Assembly (NCBI RefSeq): GCF_039555335.1
Contig: NC_092631.1
Location: 14,174,305 to 14,238,304 of the forward strand
DNA length: 64,000 bases
Reading direction: 5' to 3'
Origin: Amphiura filiformis
Taxonomy: Eukaryota; Echinodermata; Ophiuroidea; Amphilepidida; Amphiuridae
Part shown: positions 1-11,199 of the stretch, piece by piece
Layout: every line of letters starts with the position of its first letter
Numbering within the stretch: position 1 is the stretch's first letter
The notes under the pieces: model-generated
Database searches by the model: none
Told to the model about the DNA's origin: nothing
Seen by the model: the letters and a program-made list of their open reading frames with translations, nothing else
Translations under genes and position numbers: made by a program

Positions 1-489
1 TATCTGTTGTATTTGCGGCGCTTTTGTATTGACGCGAAAGTTAATCTCTCATCAAACATCTAGCGTGTCTTGTACTATACCATGCTTAGTACTTGTGGTT
101 AATGGACTGATAAACAAGTATGCTTGACAGTGTGTTTTAGAGAGCAAAGTGCGGGGCAAAGTTCTGCTTAAAATTCAAAGTCCATAGTCGGATTTTCGTG
201 GTTCGCTACGGTATCAATAAACTGGTAGATTCAAAAATCAGAATTGTTCAGTATTAAAGTGAGCCATTATAATTATGCAAGATAATGTTGCATTCAATTA
301 CTTTTATTGTCACTAATCATCTGATATTCTTAATTCTTTATGACCATTTTGCTATTGAATACTTTAATTTTAATAAACATCAGTATAATTTTGAGTTCAA
401 CGAAATGGGTTCATCATGACCCATTATGAATAACATATTTTTAAAATTAAAAAAAATTAAAATTCCATTTAAAACACATTAGCAGCTCT

Positions 490-666
490 ATTTGAAACTC
501 ATCCTCTCTTTGTGGAAGATTCAGGTTGAATCATTCTCAGAGGGTGTATGAAATTCAAATGGAGTTGCCTAATGTGCTCATTCCATTTGAAATTCATACT
601 CCCCCTGTGGAAGATACTTCCAAAATCTTCCACAGGGGGAGTGTGGATTTTAAATGTAATAGCCCA
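490..666. repeat. Family A foldback MITE, rearranged copy 1
   Basis: This copy has the family A motifs CAAATGGAGTTGCCTAA, CCATTTGAAATTCATACTCC and the mirror pair TGTGGAAGAT/ATCTTCCACA, and it ends in AATAGCCC. It lies in the intron just before the penultimate MBOAT exon. The left outer arm is missing or rearranged. The rest of 1-728 shows no exon. Confidence 0.7.
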
Positions 667-728
667 GTGCTTTTATTGTATATCCTTTTTAACCTTGATT
701 GTATATTTTCTTTGTGTTGTGATTACAG

Positions 729-880
729 GTTCGCATTAATTTAAGACACCACTTCCAGTCATCGGTAGGCCTCAGCAGATTATACGATGTCCTCACATGG
801 GCGTGCACCCACCTCTGTCTTGCATATTTCATTGCACCATTCACTTTCTTGAGATGGGATCCATGTATTAAATATTTCAA
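729..880 (+). CDS. MBOAT1/2-like lysophospholipid acyltransferase, penultimate coding exon
   Basis: Acceptor TTACAG|GTTCGC and donor TTCAA|GTAAGG bound a 152-bp exon that reads in phase 0 and ends in phase 2. The peptide includes RLYDVLTWACTHLCLAYF and APFTFLRWDPCIKYF, which resembles the last membrane segments of vertebrate MBOAT1/MBOAT2 (pattern YD..TW..T......APF). Members of this family are multi-pass ER membrane enzymes that transfer an acyl chain from acyl-CoA to lysophospholipids in the Lands remodelling cycle. The catalytic Asn and His lie in upstream exons outside this window, so substrate preference cannot be judged. The assignment rests on remembered family features, not on a search. 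Confidence 0.82.
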
Positions 881-1298
881 GTAAGGCAATTACATCAATT
901 TATTGTTGATTTAACAGTTTTAACCTGCGAGCAAAAGTTGCTCCAGGTCGTCATTAGAAATTGACTTTTGAAGTTGAGTTCAATGTTTATATTACTTGAC
1001 CATCCCATAATAATAGATGTGACCTCACTAGCGTAGTAATGAAAGCATCTCCTTTGGTTGTATTCGCCATAGAAGTGATGATGTAACAGGGTTAACTACC
1101 ATAGCAATACATGTAGATGAATACAAGTTTTGAATATATTGCCCTGCACTACAACGTTCACGCGAAACGACACAGGTTCCTGTAATTGATTGCGAATTTG
1201 AACCCCTGTACAGCCAGAATGGGAAGCATTCGTCTTCTTCAGTTATGTTTTTTAAAACAAAATGTACTGATGTACACTCTTATCATTATCATTTTCAG

Positions 1299-1581
1299 TT
1301 CACTGTATTGGTTCCTGCACATACTGGCCATTGCAGCTTTATTCCTTCCCGGCAGACGACGCACAAAACCACCATCAGAAGAAACCAGCAAGAGGCCAGA
1401 AGTTCTGAATCACAATCTCCCACCACACATATCCGAGTCATTCAACGGTAGCCTGCAATTTGAGGACAAGAAAGAAGCGGTGAAAAGGGAATGGGCGAAT
1501 CAAGAACAAGTGATTTGTATATTTTATGTGTTTATTTATTCATGCTTGTCATATCAGTTATGGTCGGGTGCTAGAGGTTGA
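1299..1581 (+). CDS. MBOAT1/2-like acyltransferase, terminal coding exon
   Basis: Acceptor ATTTTCAG|TTCACTG accepts phase 2, and the joined codon AAT continues the previous exon. The peptide SLYWFLHILAIAALFLPGRR is the last membrane helix, comparable to the LHI...LFLP stretch near the C-terminus of MBOAT1/2. A basic, polar cytosolic tail follows (GRRRTKPPSEE, then NHNLPPHISESFNGSLQFED). The frame stays open to TGA at 1579-1581. The last roughly 25 residues, from VICIFYVF, are hydrophobic and unlike the family, so an unseen donor near 1507 (AA|GTGATT) or read-through into UTR-like sequence is possible. Agreement of phase and sequence across the intron strongly supports a real gene end. Confidence 0.78.
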
Positions 1582-1646
1582 AAGATGAAGACCTCTGATA
1601 AAAAAATGATGAAAATTATGTGTGTAACCTCCAATATATCTGCGCA

Positions 1647-1652
1647 AATAAA
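1647..1652 (+). terminator. Candidate polyadenylation signal of the MBOAT-like gene
   Basis: AATAAA lies 66 bases after the TGA and is followed by T-rich sequence. The position suits a short 3' UTR. It is a hexamer match only. Confidence 0.45.
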
Positions 1653-1959
1653 ATTTGTTTCTAACAGAACCGTTATGCTTATAAATCAGCATCAGACTCT
1701 TTAAAAAAATTAATGAAATCAAAAACAAATATTTACGAATTTTTTGATTGAGGGATTATGAAAAAAATGCATTAATATTCAATTTTTGTTTGTAGTTTTG
1801 TAAAACATTGTCAACAAAATTTGTGATTTAGAAACCTCAATGACCTTAAATAAGAAAAGGAAAATAATTTTTTGTTATTCTTTTATTTTGTACATTCTTT
1901 CAATTCTACAAAACTGCCCATGCACTATTTACTACTATAAAGAAGTTTGAATTTGTATA

Positions 1960-2488
1960 TAAACTGAGCTCAAAAAGAAACTTATAATTTTTCACAAGGT
2001 CATATCTTGAAATCCTGTCAGTCAAATTCTACCAAAATTACACACAGGTTTACTACAATGCTCTACTCTTAACACATGTCAGTAACCAAACAGTTATCCA
2101 ACTGACACAACAGCAAAATGCACTGACATGGAACAGCTTCCTGGACCACATTCACAGCCCAGCCCTGTTTCATGAAAAAAGTGTATGAAAAGCAGAAAGC
2201 AGCACCGTTTTATCATCAGAGCAAGGATCTTGTGTGCATTCTCACAGATTTTTTGTGCTGGGTGCCAAATGTTGGGCTGTGAAAGTGGAGGAAGTCCAGG
2301 AAGCTGTCACATGACAGTGCATTTTGCTGTTGTGTCAGTTGGACAACTGTTTGGTTACTGACATGTGTTTTGAGTAGAGTATTAAAGTAATCCTTTGTGT
2401 AATTTTGGTTCATTTTGATTGACAGTATTTTAAGATATGACCTTGTGATTCACAAGAAAATTATAAGTTTCTTTTTGAGCTCAGTTTA
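1960..2488. repeat. Foldback MITE, about 530 bp, TAAACTGAGCTC ends
   Basis: The left end TAAACTGAGCTCAAAAAG recurs in reverse complement at the right end (ending CTCAGTTTA). The two arms stay similar far inward: the CAGTAACCAAACAGTT region at about 2080 pairs with 2340-2365. TA stands outside the left end, so a Tc1/mariner-type origin is possible. No coding capacity is seen. Confidence 0.8.
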
Positions 2489-2537
2489 CATCAATGTAAT
2501 CTGCTGGAATACATTTATGCAAATTTGTGAAGTAAAC

Positions 2538-2752
2538 TTAACCCCCTGAACACTACCTGCCGATCTAAAATTGCCTCTTATTGGTCAATTACATGATATC
2601 TTCACTTTAATCACCAATCAGAATGGAGCTTTGCAAATAATTCACCCCAATTTTTTTGCGTGGTGAAATTATTCTAACAATGTTGCTGATTGGGCCAATT
2701 GATAATGAAAACTTCTTTTAGGCCAATCGGCAGGTAGTTCTCATGGGGTTAA
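2538..2752. repeat. TTAA-flanked, piggyBac-type foldback MITE, short copy
   Basis: The ends are TTAACCCCCTGAACACTACC and the reverse complement TTAACCCCATGAGAACTACC. TTAA at both borders and CCC-initial ends fit piggyBac-type elements. A longer relative lies at 42172-43489. Confidence 0.72.
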
Positions 2753-2889
2753 TTTGAATATATTCAATGTTAGTGCAATTCTTAATTGGGGCATTGGATA
2801 ATAGTCAGCTGAACGACGAGTAAAAAATGGGGCGGAGTGATGGGCAATGTTGAAACGTTTTGGTAATCCTAATTAACAGTAGTTAATAA

Positions 2890-4090
2890 TCCTGTCTTTC
2901 CAGGTTAGGGCATGGGAGTAGTAATGCATCGAAAACAAAAGACAGGACTTTAGTTTTGAGACGTATGTTTCAGTAGTAATTTATATGGTGACGGTTGTGG
3001 AAGTTGATTGTCAAAACACAATAAATGAAGAAATACAAATTATAATGATTTGCTTTGGCATTATATCCCAATGTGAAAATTGTAAAATATTCTTGCGTAC
3101 GCGTAGTGTGCGACTATGCGCATATCGAAAGTGAGATATAACATGGCTCAGATACATGGATAATCGAATCAGATTGCCAAGATAACTGTTTATGATTGTG
3201 CTTTAAAAAGCATTTGACCAAAAAGTAGGCAGTTTTATTCTTTCTTTGATTCGCATTTTGAAGACTCAAAAACTTCATAATACTCCATAAAAGTTATGAG
3301 GGGACCCACCTTTTTGGATTGTCATTCATTGGGACCAAAATAAATGGACCTTCAGCATTTTTGTGTGGCAGTTAAGCGTGAATGTGTGCCTCATACGTTT
3401 GTGCGTGAAGAACATTAGGCATAATCAACAAATTTGCACTTGTTTCGAACATAAGGCAGTCTCGGCTTGAGACAGGGTAGTAATATGCACACCCTAAGAA
3501 CTAAACTGGAACAGCAACATGGGGAAAAGAATTTTTGAGTTGTGAGGTATATGCTCTTCAACTTATCAATGGCGTACATGCAAGCCTGTTGAAATTTATA
3601 CAATGCAGTTTTTGCAACAATAGTAGACGAGATCTTTCTGCCAACTGAAATATTTAGAATTGGTGTATACAAAGCTGGTAACAATTTGTTTACAATTTAT
3701 GAAGTGTATTAGGCAAAAAAAGTTCTGTTTCCAGTAGGTGGCCGAAATCATCAATGAACACAAAAATTTTATGGATTTTTCAAATAAAAACCAGATGTGG
3801 TACAATTGCTTGAAAATAATCCCAAAATGTTAACAGACTACGGAAACAAACTCTTTTTAATGCGTGTTGCATTATATATTATTTTTTTCCCTATTTCAAT
3901 TAACCATTTTTTTTTTTTCGTATAAGAAATTAGCTTTCCAGATATTTTGATAAGTTTAGGCAATTGTCATTTTTATTTTTCATTACTTTGTGATTTTGGT
4001 GGAAGCGAATATAATATATTTTTGAAATGTAGCAGAATGTGGCTAATTTTCCTCTTGATGTGAGTGAGTTATAAATCTCTTCCTGAGGAA
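2890..4090. other. Intergenic, nothing recognised
   Basis: AT-rich sequence with homopolymer runs (for example poly-T near 3910). Minus-strand open frames of 70-90 codons lack any family resemblance or splice context. Confidence 0.5.
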
Positions 4091-4523
4091 TTAAAGCCAT
4101 ATTGTAACATTTGCAGAGGAGGACACAATTATATAATTGTCACAATTTAGAATTTTACACAATTGAAATGTACTTTAATAAACTAACATACCCTGCAAAA
4201 ATTAAGGCCTTGGGTTTTGATTTTAAAAAAATGTGTCCTGTCATTGTATTATTCTTATGATCAAAATATTAGTTGAATGCATACGCGATGTTCATAACAC
4301 TGTACGTACATGGCGTATGGGATGGTCATAACACATCAATAGGACCGACCTCTCGGTCACCATAGACGGAGTGACATGCATGGGTGCTGGAATAAAATGG
4401 CGACTTTCTTTGTTTTGCCTCATTTGTTTGGCTCAAAATTAAAGTGGGCATTTCTGTGAGTGAAACTAACATTTGGTAGACAAGGAATCCATTTCTTATG
4501 CAAATGTTACAATATGGCTTTAA
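4091..4523. repeat. Foldback element with TTAAAGCCATATTG ends
   Basis: TTAAAGCCATATTGTAACAT at the left is mirrored by ATGTTACAATATGGCTTTAA at the right, giving perfect or near-perfect 20-bp arms flanked by TTAA. The interior is not recognised. Confidence 0.72.
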
Positions 4524-4760
4524 AACTGAAAATTGTAAGAAAATGGTGCACAAGAAAACAAACCTATACACACCTTTGTGCAAAGAGAGTTTGTATTGCT
4601 TTCCAATGAATGTAAAGTGCAGAGTTCCAGATAGAGATGGAGTGAACTTTGACCTTGAAAGGGAGACATTGCATGGTTGCAGTGTTATTTTTTTTTACAT
4701 AAAACAAAGGACTTCCATATTTCTGTGTATAACATATCATGTAGTAGGTAACTGTGGAAT

Positions 4761-4931
4761 GGGCTAGTCAAGTTAAAATCCATACACCCTCTATGGAAGA
4801 CATTACCTTCATCTTCCACACAAGGGGTGTAGATTTCAAATGGAGTCACTCGTTCAGGTAACCCCATTTGAAATTTGCACTCCCTGTGTGGGAGATTAAG
4901 GTCATGTCTTCAAAGAAGTGTATGGTTTTCT
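4761..4931. repeat. Family A foldback MITE, copy 2
   Basis: It begins GGGCTAGTCAAGTTAAAATC, then has CTATGGAAGACATTACC, the central CAAATGGAGTCACTC and mirror CCATTTGAAATTTGC, and ends in a degraded right arm (AAGTGTATGGTTTTC). Confidence 0.8.
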
Positions 4932-5689
4932 TCCGTAATAAACCAATGATGAATTGATCAGTAGTCTCTTTCTGTGGCAATGTAATGAGTTGATTGAATG
5001 ATCTTCAACTGTCTTCATTTTGAGATGTTTTTGTCTTTTGAATGTGTTCTTACAATTTTTGCAATAAAGCTGGCGAAATGATCATTGCTTGGATACAGCA
5101 ACTGTGGGTAACAAGCAACCTCTTTGAGGTGTAATAAAAAGCTTCTTTGGAGTGATTTAAGCAAAAAGCATAATAGAGGCTGTCAGTGTGACGTCACAGT
5201 GGTCATCTGGTGGGTATGTGGGTACTAGTAATTCTGTTCAAAGTTTCAGGGCATGAACAACAGGTGAATTAGGTATAGAGCAATACCAGCAGTCAGTTAA
5301 TCTATAGAGGTCAATCCTAAGCAAGTGAATGAGGAGCTCGGGGGTACTAATCATGTATACAAACACTATTGTCATGAGACACGCTTGAAAAACGCTGACG
5401 GCCTCTATAGTTATAGCCCATTAGGTCAATTTGAATTGAGGACACCAGTGGAAGAGAATGCCGCCATCTTGATTCGGTGTTCGTTTACGTATTATACTTG
5501 GATGCCTACAACCCATCCAATTCAAGCAGGCGCATGTAACATAAATGCAAGATGTATAATTTATGTAAGAACAAATTTTAAAAGGCATGTAGGGTCTCAT
5601 ATGTGCATTCAGTTTTGAAGTGAAAGATTGCCTTGTTATATCATGTATTAATGTATGTAATTTTTGTTAAAGCTTAGTGATTTACATTT
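4932..5689. other. Intergenic, nothing recognised
   Basis: No exon, repeat arm or RNA gene is recognised. A 97-codon open frame at 5325-5618 has no family resemblance. Confidence 0.45.
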
Positions 5690-5905
5690 GGGCTGTTCTA
5701 GTCGAAATCCATACACTCCCTGTGGAAAAAATGAACTTAATCTCCCACACAGGGGTTGTAGATTTCAAATGGAATCACCCATTCAGGCATAGACCATAAT
5801 TGTCTATGATTCAGGTAACTCCATTTGAAATTCACACTCCATGTGTAGAAGATTAAGGTCATATTTGCCATTGGGGGTATATGAATTTCAACTGGAACAG
5901 CCCAT
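5690..5905. repeat. Family A foldback MITE, copy 3, with central insertion
   Basis: The outer arms GGGCTGTTCTAGTCGAAATC and GAATTTCAACTGGAACAGCC are present. The centre holds an extra palindromic stretch, CATAGACCATAATTGTCTATG, so this copy is about 30 bp longer than its relatives. Confidence 0.8.
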
Positions 5906-6447
5906 TTTAGAGTGTATACAAAGGGACATGGGACCATTAGTGGGAATATTTCTCTTGAGCATAGAATGGTCTATGTCTTGAGTTAGCTGATGTGACTGAA
6001 GGGAGATTCATGTTGGTATGATTAGCACCAAAATGAAAATGATGATTAGGGAGCAGTCATTATTTACGCCAGTGAGAATGGTGGAATGCAATTTTTTCCT
6101 GGAAATAAGGGGGAATATTTTATTTGATAATCAGGGGAACCTGATATTTTTTGTAATTCATGAATGGGGACATAATTTCTTTTTTGAAAATATTTGAAAT
6201 TCCTCCATTTCACTTTGGTGTAAATAATGACCGATCCCTTAATATTTAAAAGGATTCTTTACAAGTGGGAAAATGTATACACTCGAAAACGGGCATATCC
6301 AGGGTGTGTGGAGGGTGCGCGTGTACCCCATGTTTTCTGAAAAATGCAAAATCAGCATATTTTTGACACATTTCGAGCATTTAAGCCCAGCTGGGGTACA
6401 TGTAGTCAGATTCTGGATACGCTGTCAATGCAAATCACACAGCGTCG

Positions 6448-6583
6448 TTGGGCAGGAAAAACCTCCTATAATTGTCACTGGCCCGTGAACATGTTTAAAG
6501 CAAAACCTCCTATGTAACCTCTTGGCAGTATTGTTTTTAACATGTTTAAGGGCAACAAGTACATAAGAGGTTTTCCTGCCCAA
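6448..6583. repeat. Family B foldback MITE (TTGGGCAGGAAAA ends), copy 1
   Basis: TTGGGCAGGAAAAACCTCCT at the left is mirrored by AGGTTTTCCTGCCCAA at the right, with internal ACATGTTTAA and its mirror. The same family occurs at 35524 and 55914. Confidence 0.8.
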
Positions 6584-6589
6584 CAATCT

Positions 6590-7297
6590 ACAAACTATTA
6601 AAAAGTAAATCGAGATGATTGTTTTTGTAATAATGCTTGAAATTTTGTCAACGATTTTTATATAATGTATGAGAAGGCCTTTATTGTACAGGAAAAGATC
6701 CAATGACCAATGAGGTTAATATAGGAGACGACAGATGGCATAAAGTAGAGGCGGAGTAGGCACCTAAACACTACCATGCCGCCAGTATTTTCATATTTGT
6801 AAAAAGTATAAAAAGATGAAATAGGAGAGAAGATGATGAAAATAAACAAAATCAAGCTTGTCAAACAGATAGGCCTGAAATTATGCTATAATGGAGTAAA
6901 GATGATTCGTTTCATGATTTTCTATCGTATTAAAGCATTTAATTCTGCTGCAAAGCAAACTCGCCAACATAAAACATGGTGAGAATGAATACAGAAATGA
7001 GGATGAATTATAATGCATTTTGTCATTGCATATGCACATCTTGTACAAAATATATCTTTGCTTCATAGCAAATGATTTTAGCTATAGTCGAGCTTGTAAA
7101 TAGAAATTGCAGTGTCTTATTATTAAGTTTGTTTGTAAACAAAACCAGCAACCACCTTGTATACTATCCACATGCATGGTTTTGAAACCTCACCAGGTTT
7201 CGACAAATTTGATATTTTCTGTCAATGCAGCTGAGCAACAGAAAGCAGCTATTTCGTTGACTCTAGGCAGCTATTTGTCAAACATGCCTCCTTCATT
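6590..7297. other. Intergenic, nothing recognised
   Basis: AT-rich sequence with only short shadow frames. No arm or exon is seen. Confidence 0.4.
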
Positions 7298-7490
7298 GGG
7301 CTATTCCAGTTAAAATCCATACACCCTAAAATGGGAAATATGACTTGAATCTTCCACACAGTCACAGAGAGTGCAACTTTCAAATTGATTTACCTAAATG
7401 AGTGACTCAATATGAAATCTGCACACCCTGTGTGGAAGATTAAGGTCATGTCTTCCATAGGGGGTGTATGGATTTTAACTGGAAAAGCCT
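7298..7490. repeat. Family A foldback MITE, copy 4
   Basis: Left arm GGGCTATTCCAGTTAAAATC and right arm GATTTTAACTGGAAAAGCC, with the conserved GTGTGGAAGATTAAGGTCAT block. Confidence 0.85.
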
Positions 7491-7529
7491 GTTCTTTGCT
7501 TCAGGATTAAGTTTGAGTATGATGCACAA

Positions 7530-7849
7530 TAAGCCAAATCGGCATTGAAATTTGCAATGCATTGTGGGACAGTTTTTGTAGTTTTGGGACACTTTGCCCT
7601 CTGACCTATCGGGAAAATTATTTTTTATGCATACAAAATGTTATTTTAAATGTTTTACTGGAATAAAAAAAATTATTTAAAAATCATGATTATTTCATAA
7701 ATTAATTATTTACAATATTGTTAATGATAACATTATTACAATAATAAATGAATGAATAATAATTACAGCGATTTCCCCGATATGTCAGAGGTCAAACTGT
7801 CCCAAAATTGCTCTTAAAAACCAAAAGTTACAATGCCGATTGGGCTCAT
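7530..7849. repeat. Foldback element with AATCGGCATTG arms
   Basis: CCAAATCGGCATTGAAATTTG at about 7534 and the mirrored CAATGCCGATTGGGCTCAT at about 7831 form the outer arms. Inside, TTTGGGACACTTTGCCCTCTGACC is mirrored by GTCAGAGGTCAAACTGTCCC. The core is very AT-rich. Confidence 0.7.
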
Positions 7850-8345
7850 ACTACATGACAAAGTTCCCGTTCACACCAAAAGTGGTACGAACGAGGCTTG
7901 TTTGATTTTAACTTAAAATGGCTTCCACTAGAGCAGAATTTATTTTCTTTCCATTGTATATGACTAAAATAAAAAAAAAACTGTAACAAATAATGTTAAT
8001 GTAATCACTGCATGTTGTGTGAAGCAAAATTTTGTGTCAGTTTGGTGCAAAATAGCAATTTGTATATTTTTAACTATATATATATATTTCAATAAATTGT
8101 CAAAAAGAGTGTAACAAATTATTATGTATTATGCATGAAACAATGCACACAAATTTGATATTATATTGTAAGAAATGCTCATAAATGTATGAATTTTAGC
8201 AAAAAAAAATTGTAAGATGCGATTTCTTCAAAGAGGTTAACACTAGGTGACACAAAGCTCTCTATAGCCCTGTGCATAATGCTATGGGAAGACCGTCATA
8301 TTGGATTGTCTCATATATATCATCACGTTACACATTTTATGTTAT

Positions 8346-8491
8346 GTACCATGTCGACAGCTCAGTGCCAGCTATGGGTAAGTGCAATAGCTGCCCTGTG
8401 ATTATTTGGCAAATACACAGTATATTGTACTCATCTACACATGGCAGCTATTGCACTTACCAACTTCTGGTACTGAGCAGTCGATGTGTAC
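8346..8491. repeat. Short foldback element (GTAAGTGCAATAGCTGCC arms)
   Basis: GGGTAAGTGCAATAGCTGCC (about 8385) is mirrored by GGCAGCTATTGCACTTACC (about 8443), extending outward to ATGTCGAC/GTCGATGT. The whole is one imperfect hairpin of about 146 bp. Confidence 0.72.
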
Positions 8492-8946
8492 ATTCAATGC
8501 AGGATTTTCTAACTAAACACCTCAACAAAAGATGGGGGAAGACTTCACTTTGTAAAAACAAAGCAATATTTATACGCAATTATTATATTTAAATATCTGT
8601 ATTAAAATGGTGTTTTGATTCATGTATGCTACAATTCAGCACTTATGATGGCATTCACTATGGCTGTTAGAATTATACCCTATCTCTTGAAAATAAACAT
8701 ACACCTATACATAGGCAAGGTAGCTTATTTCCATAACTGGTCTTTCCCTACAGAAACACGCTTGTATCCTGTGAGGGCCTGACAAGGTCAAAGTGTCGAA
8801 GCGATGTCTATAAACATTCATGTATATTTCAACATGCTGGCCTTATTGATGGTAGAAAAGAAACATTTTTATACCCGTTTAGCAAGCTAATTACATATAG
8901 ATGTTTTGTGAAAACTTATATTTGTCCACAAATTCACCTTTCGCTG

Positions 8947-8982
8947 CTGAGACGAATATACCTTCAGGTATATTCGTCTCAG
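8947..8982. repeat. Perfect 16-bp hairpin with TTCA loop
   Basis: CTGAGACGAATATACC, TTCA, GGTATATTCGTCTCAG: every stem base pairs. Function unknown. Confidence 0.75.
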
Positions 8983-9063
8983 TTTTGCTGAACCTCTTGA
9001 ATCTTTTGCAAGCTTCCTACACACTCAAAAGCAGGCATTGGCGGACTACTCCATTTTGGTTAT

Positions 9064-9212
9064 TCCTTCATGTAATTTTACACAAAATTAGGGTTAGGGT
9101 TAGAGTTAGGGTTAGTTTAGGGTTAGGATTAGGGTTATGATTAGGATTAGGCTTAGGGTTAGGATTAGGGTTAGAGTTAGGATTAGATAACACGAAATAA
9201 TTACATGAAGGA
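9064..9212. repeat. Foldback element enclosing an interstitial TTAGGG block
   Basis: TCCTTCATGTAATT at 9064 is mirrored by AATTACATGAAGGA ending at 9212. Between them, at about 9087-9186, is degenerate (TTAGGG)n with variants such as TTAGGA and TTAGAG. TTAGGG is the usual metazoan telomere unit, but the decay and the flanking arms show an internal site. Confidence 0.82.
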
Positions 9213-9443
9213 TCGACCTCCATTTTGCAATCCACACCCCTTGTGGAAGATTTAGCTGGTTTGTCATGGAGGGAATTTGGAATTTTTTTTGTACACATTT
9301 GTCAAAATGATGGATGCAACAGCCAAAATTTCTCAAGCCAATATTTTATGTTGACATTTGATTATATATTTTTTTAATTATTATGAGTAATCCACCAACT
9401 TTAAACCACATGCTACCTGTAATCTTTATGTCACCCACGGAGA

Positions 9444-9777
9444 TTAGACCCAAAGAGTACCAACTCGAAATTTGCTCTGCGTGTAATCCTATGGTTAATC
9501 CACCATATTGGGTTTATTGGTCATGGATTGGACGGCAAATAGTGTATCTCTGGTGTTTTTCGTCAAAAAATTTTCATCTTTAAATTTGAGCATTACAAAA
9601 GGTTTGCGCACTCAGTGTGCATATTTTGTACAACTCGCTACACGCATAATGCAAACAACCACATTGTGAATCGTGGTTTGACGGCACATCGAGAAATTAT
9701 TCGGATTCGGAAGTAAACTATTTGCCCTCCATGAGCAATACATAAGCATGGTGGAGTCATTATTCTTTGATTTCACC
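9444..9777. repeat. Family with CCAAAGAGTAC ends, copy 1
   Basis: ACCCAAAGAGTACCAACTC at the left and GGAGTCATTATTCTTTGATT at the right are imperfect inverted arms. Better preserved arms of the same family occur at 33473-33754 and 55690-56271. Confidence 0.6.
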
Positions 9778-9779
9778 TC

Positions 9780-10610
9780 AAGTTTGGTAGTGATGTAGCT
9801 AGGTGCGTATTTTGCTGGTCGCAGTATTGAATCGTACGTGCTAGCCTAACAGCCTAGCGTTTGTAGTCGCCCCGTGGGTAGACAGGCGCCAGGTGTGCAT
9901 TCTGCAACACGGGCAGCGTCAGGGTCTGGAACATGTAGCAGCAAGCAAATGCCAGCGATTGGGCGGTTTGTTGGCATGCTTTCGGCGTAGAAAAGAAGCT
10001 GCATAAAAGCACTGATCATATACCAAATTGAAGGTAAAACAAAGCATAGTGTAGATGTGAATACTATATGTTCCATGATGCTAATATGTACCAAAATGTT
10101 TCAAATACGAGATATTATGAAATAAGTAGCAGAAAGCACCAGTGTGATAAGTTTTTTGTACTATAGCCACATGCTATATAAACTAATGTTCTGATGAAGT
10201 TGACAATACTGATAGAACATATATGTAAGAAATAAAATGTTTTGTGATTTAAAGTAATGCTGATTCAATGTGAGAGTGTTTCTTGTAGTACTGCTCATTG
10301 GAATTTTTCAGTTGGTCTGTATGGAGAGGATGGAAAGCGATTTGTTTTTATGCAAGGTTATAACAAATGGACCATTTTGGCATTCCTTGTAATGCATTGT
10401 GAAATTGTATATTGGATCATGCAGGCTTTGATTTTAAGCCTTAATGTACGATTTCCGTCAAAGCTTGATTTTGTTATTTTTTATTCAAAATGTTGAAATA
10501 ATATTAGTAATAACTGATGGGAAGAGTTGCTGTCCATTTTAGGCTGAAATAACAAGGTAAAGTGAAAGAAACTGCACTGGTTATTTTGGCCATTTAACAT
10601 GCAGTTCTAT
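9780..10610. other. Intergenic, weakly repetitive
   Basis: No exon is seen. The stretch at about 10440-10620 resembles 22180-22300 (shared TTTTGTTATT and CTGTCCATTT), so it may be an old dispersed repeat. Confidence 0.4.
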
Positions 10611-10618
10611 CATGGGAG

Positions 10619-10656
10619 GACATATTATCATAATTTTTAAATTATGATAATATGTC
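10619..10656. repeat. Perfect 18-bp hairpin with 2-nt loop
   Basis: GACATATTATCATAATTT is followed after TT by its exact reverse complement. Function unknown. Confidence 0.75.
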
Positions 10657-10818
10657 GAACTTTGCACTGTTGACCTACAAAGACATCAAATTTGGCCGAT
10701 TCCATTTAGGTGCAAGTTGGGACATGTGTAACATTACAAATATTTTAAAAACAGGTTTGAAAAAAATTAACCAATTTCATATTATAAGATCGTACATTAT
10801 GGCTTTATAATGCATATT

Positions 10819-11003
10819 GGGTGATTCCAGTAAAAATCCATACACCCCCTATGAAAGACATTACCTTAATCTCCCACACAGGGAGTGTGAATTGCAAATG
10901 GAGTTACCTGAATGAGTCCATTTGAAAGCTACACTTCCTGTGTGGGAGATTAAGGTCATATCTTCAAGAGGGAGTGTATATGGATTTCAACTGGAATAGC
11001 CCA
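10819..11003. repeat. Family A foldback MITE, copy 5
   Basis: Left GGGTGATTCCAGTAAAAATC and right GGATTTCAACTGGAATAGCC. The full structure is present at about 185 bp. Confidence 0.88.
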
Positions 11004-11029
11004 TTGACATTGATGTAATTTCATTGGTG

Positions 11030-11190
11030 GATGTTACAATCTAAGTGCGGATAGGTCTGCGCCAGGTTCGGCTGCAATTGGCTTAGTTGATGCGATCTGA
11101 TTGTGATGATCCACCATGACAGCGAAATTACAGTGCTTTGAATCCTTCAAGACCTGGAAAAAGGCGCTATATTAATCAAAAATTTATTAT
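11030..11190 (+). repeat. 3' tail of an L2/CR1-like LINE or its SINE partner
   Basis: The end reads ...TTTGAATCCTTCAAGACCTGG then AAAAAGGCGCTATATTAATC, the AAGGCGCTATATAA-type 3' terminus common to L2-like retroelements in animals. No reverse-transcriptase frame adjoins it. Confidence 0.5.
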
Positions 11191-11199
11191 TAAATTTAT

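Noticed and set aside
1186..1298. ATG at 1186 as the start of a small single-exon gene
   Set aside because: The conserved MBOAT part begins exactly after the acceptor at 1298. The upstream part of the frame is intron.
5325..5618. 97-codon frame in intergenic DNA
   Set aside because: No family resemblance, codon signature or splice context.
9087..9186. A true telomere or chromosome end
   Set aside because: The TTAGGG units are degenerate and unique sequence with inverted arms continues on both sides.
9068..9336. Minus-strand frames rich in Asn-Pro and Leu-Thr at the TTAGGG block
   Set aside because: They are translations of the telomere-like repeat.
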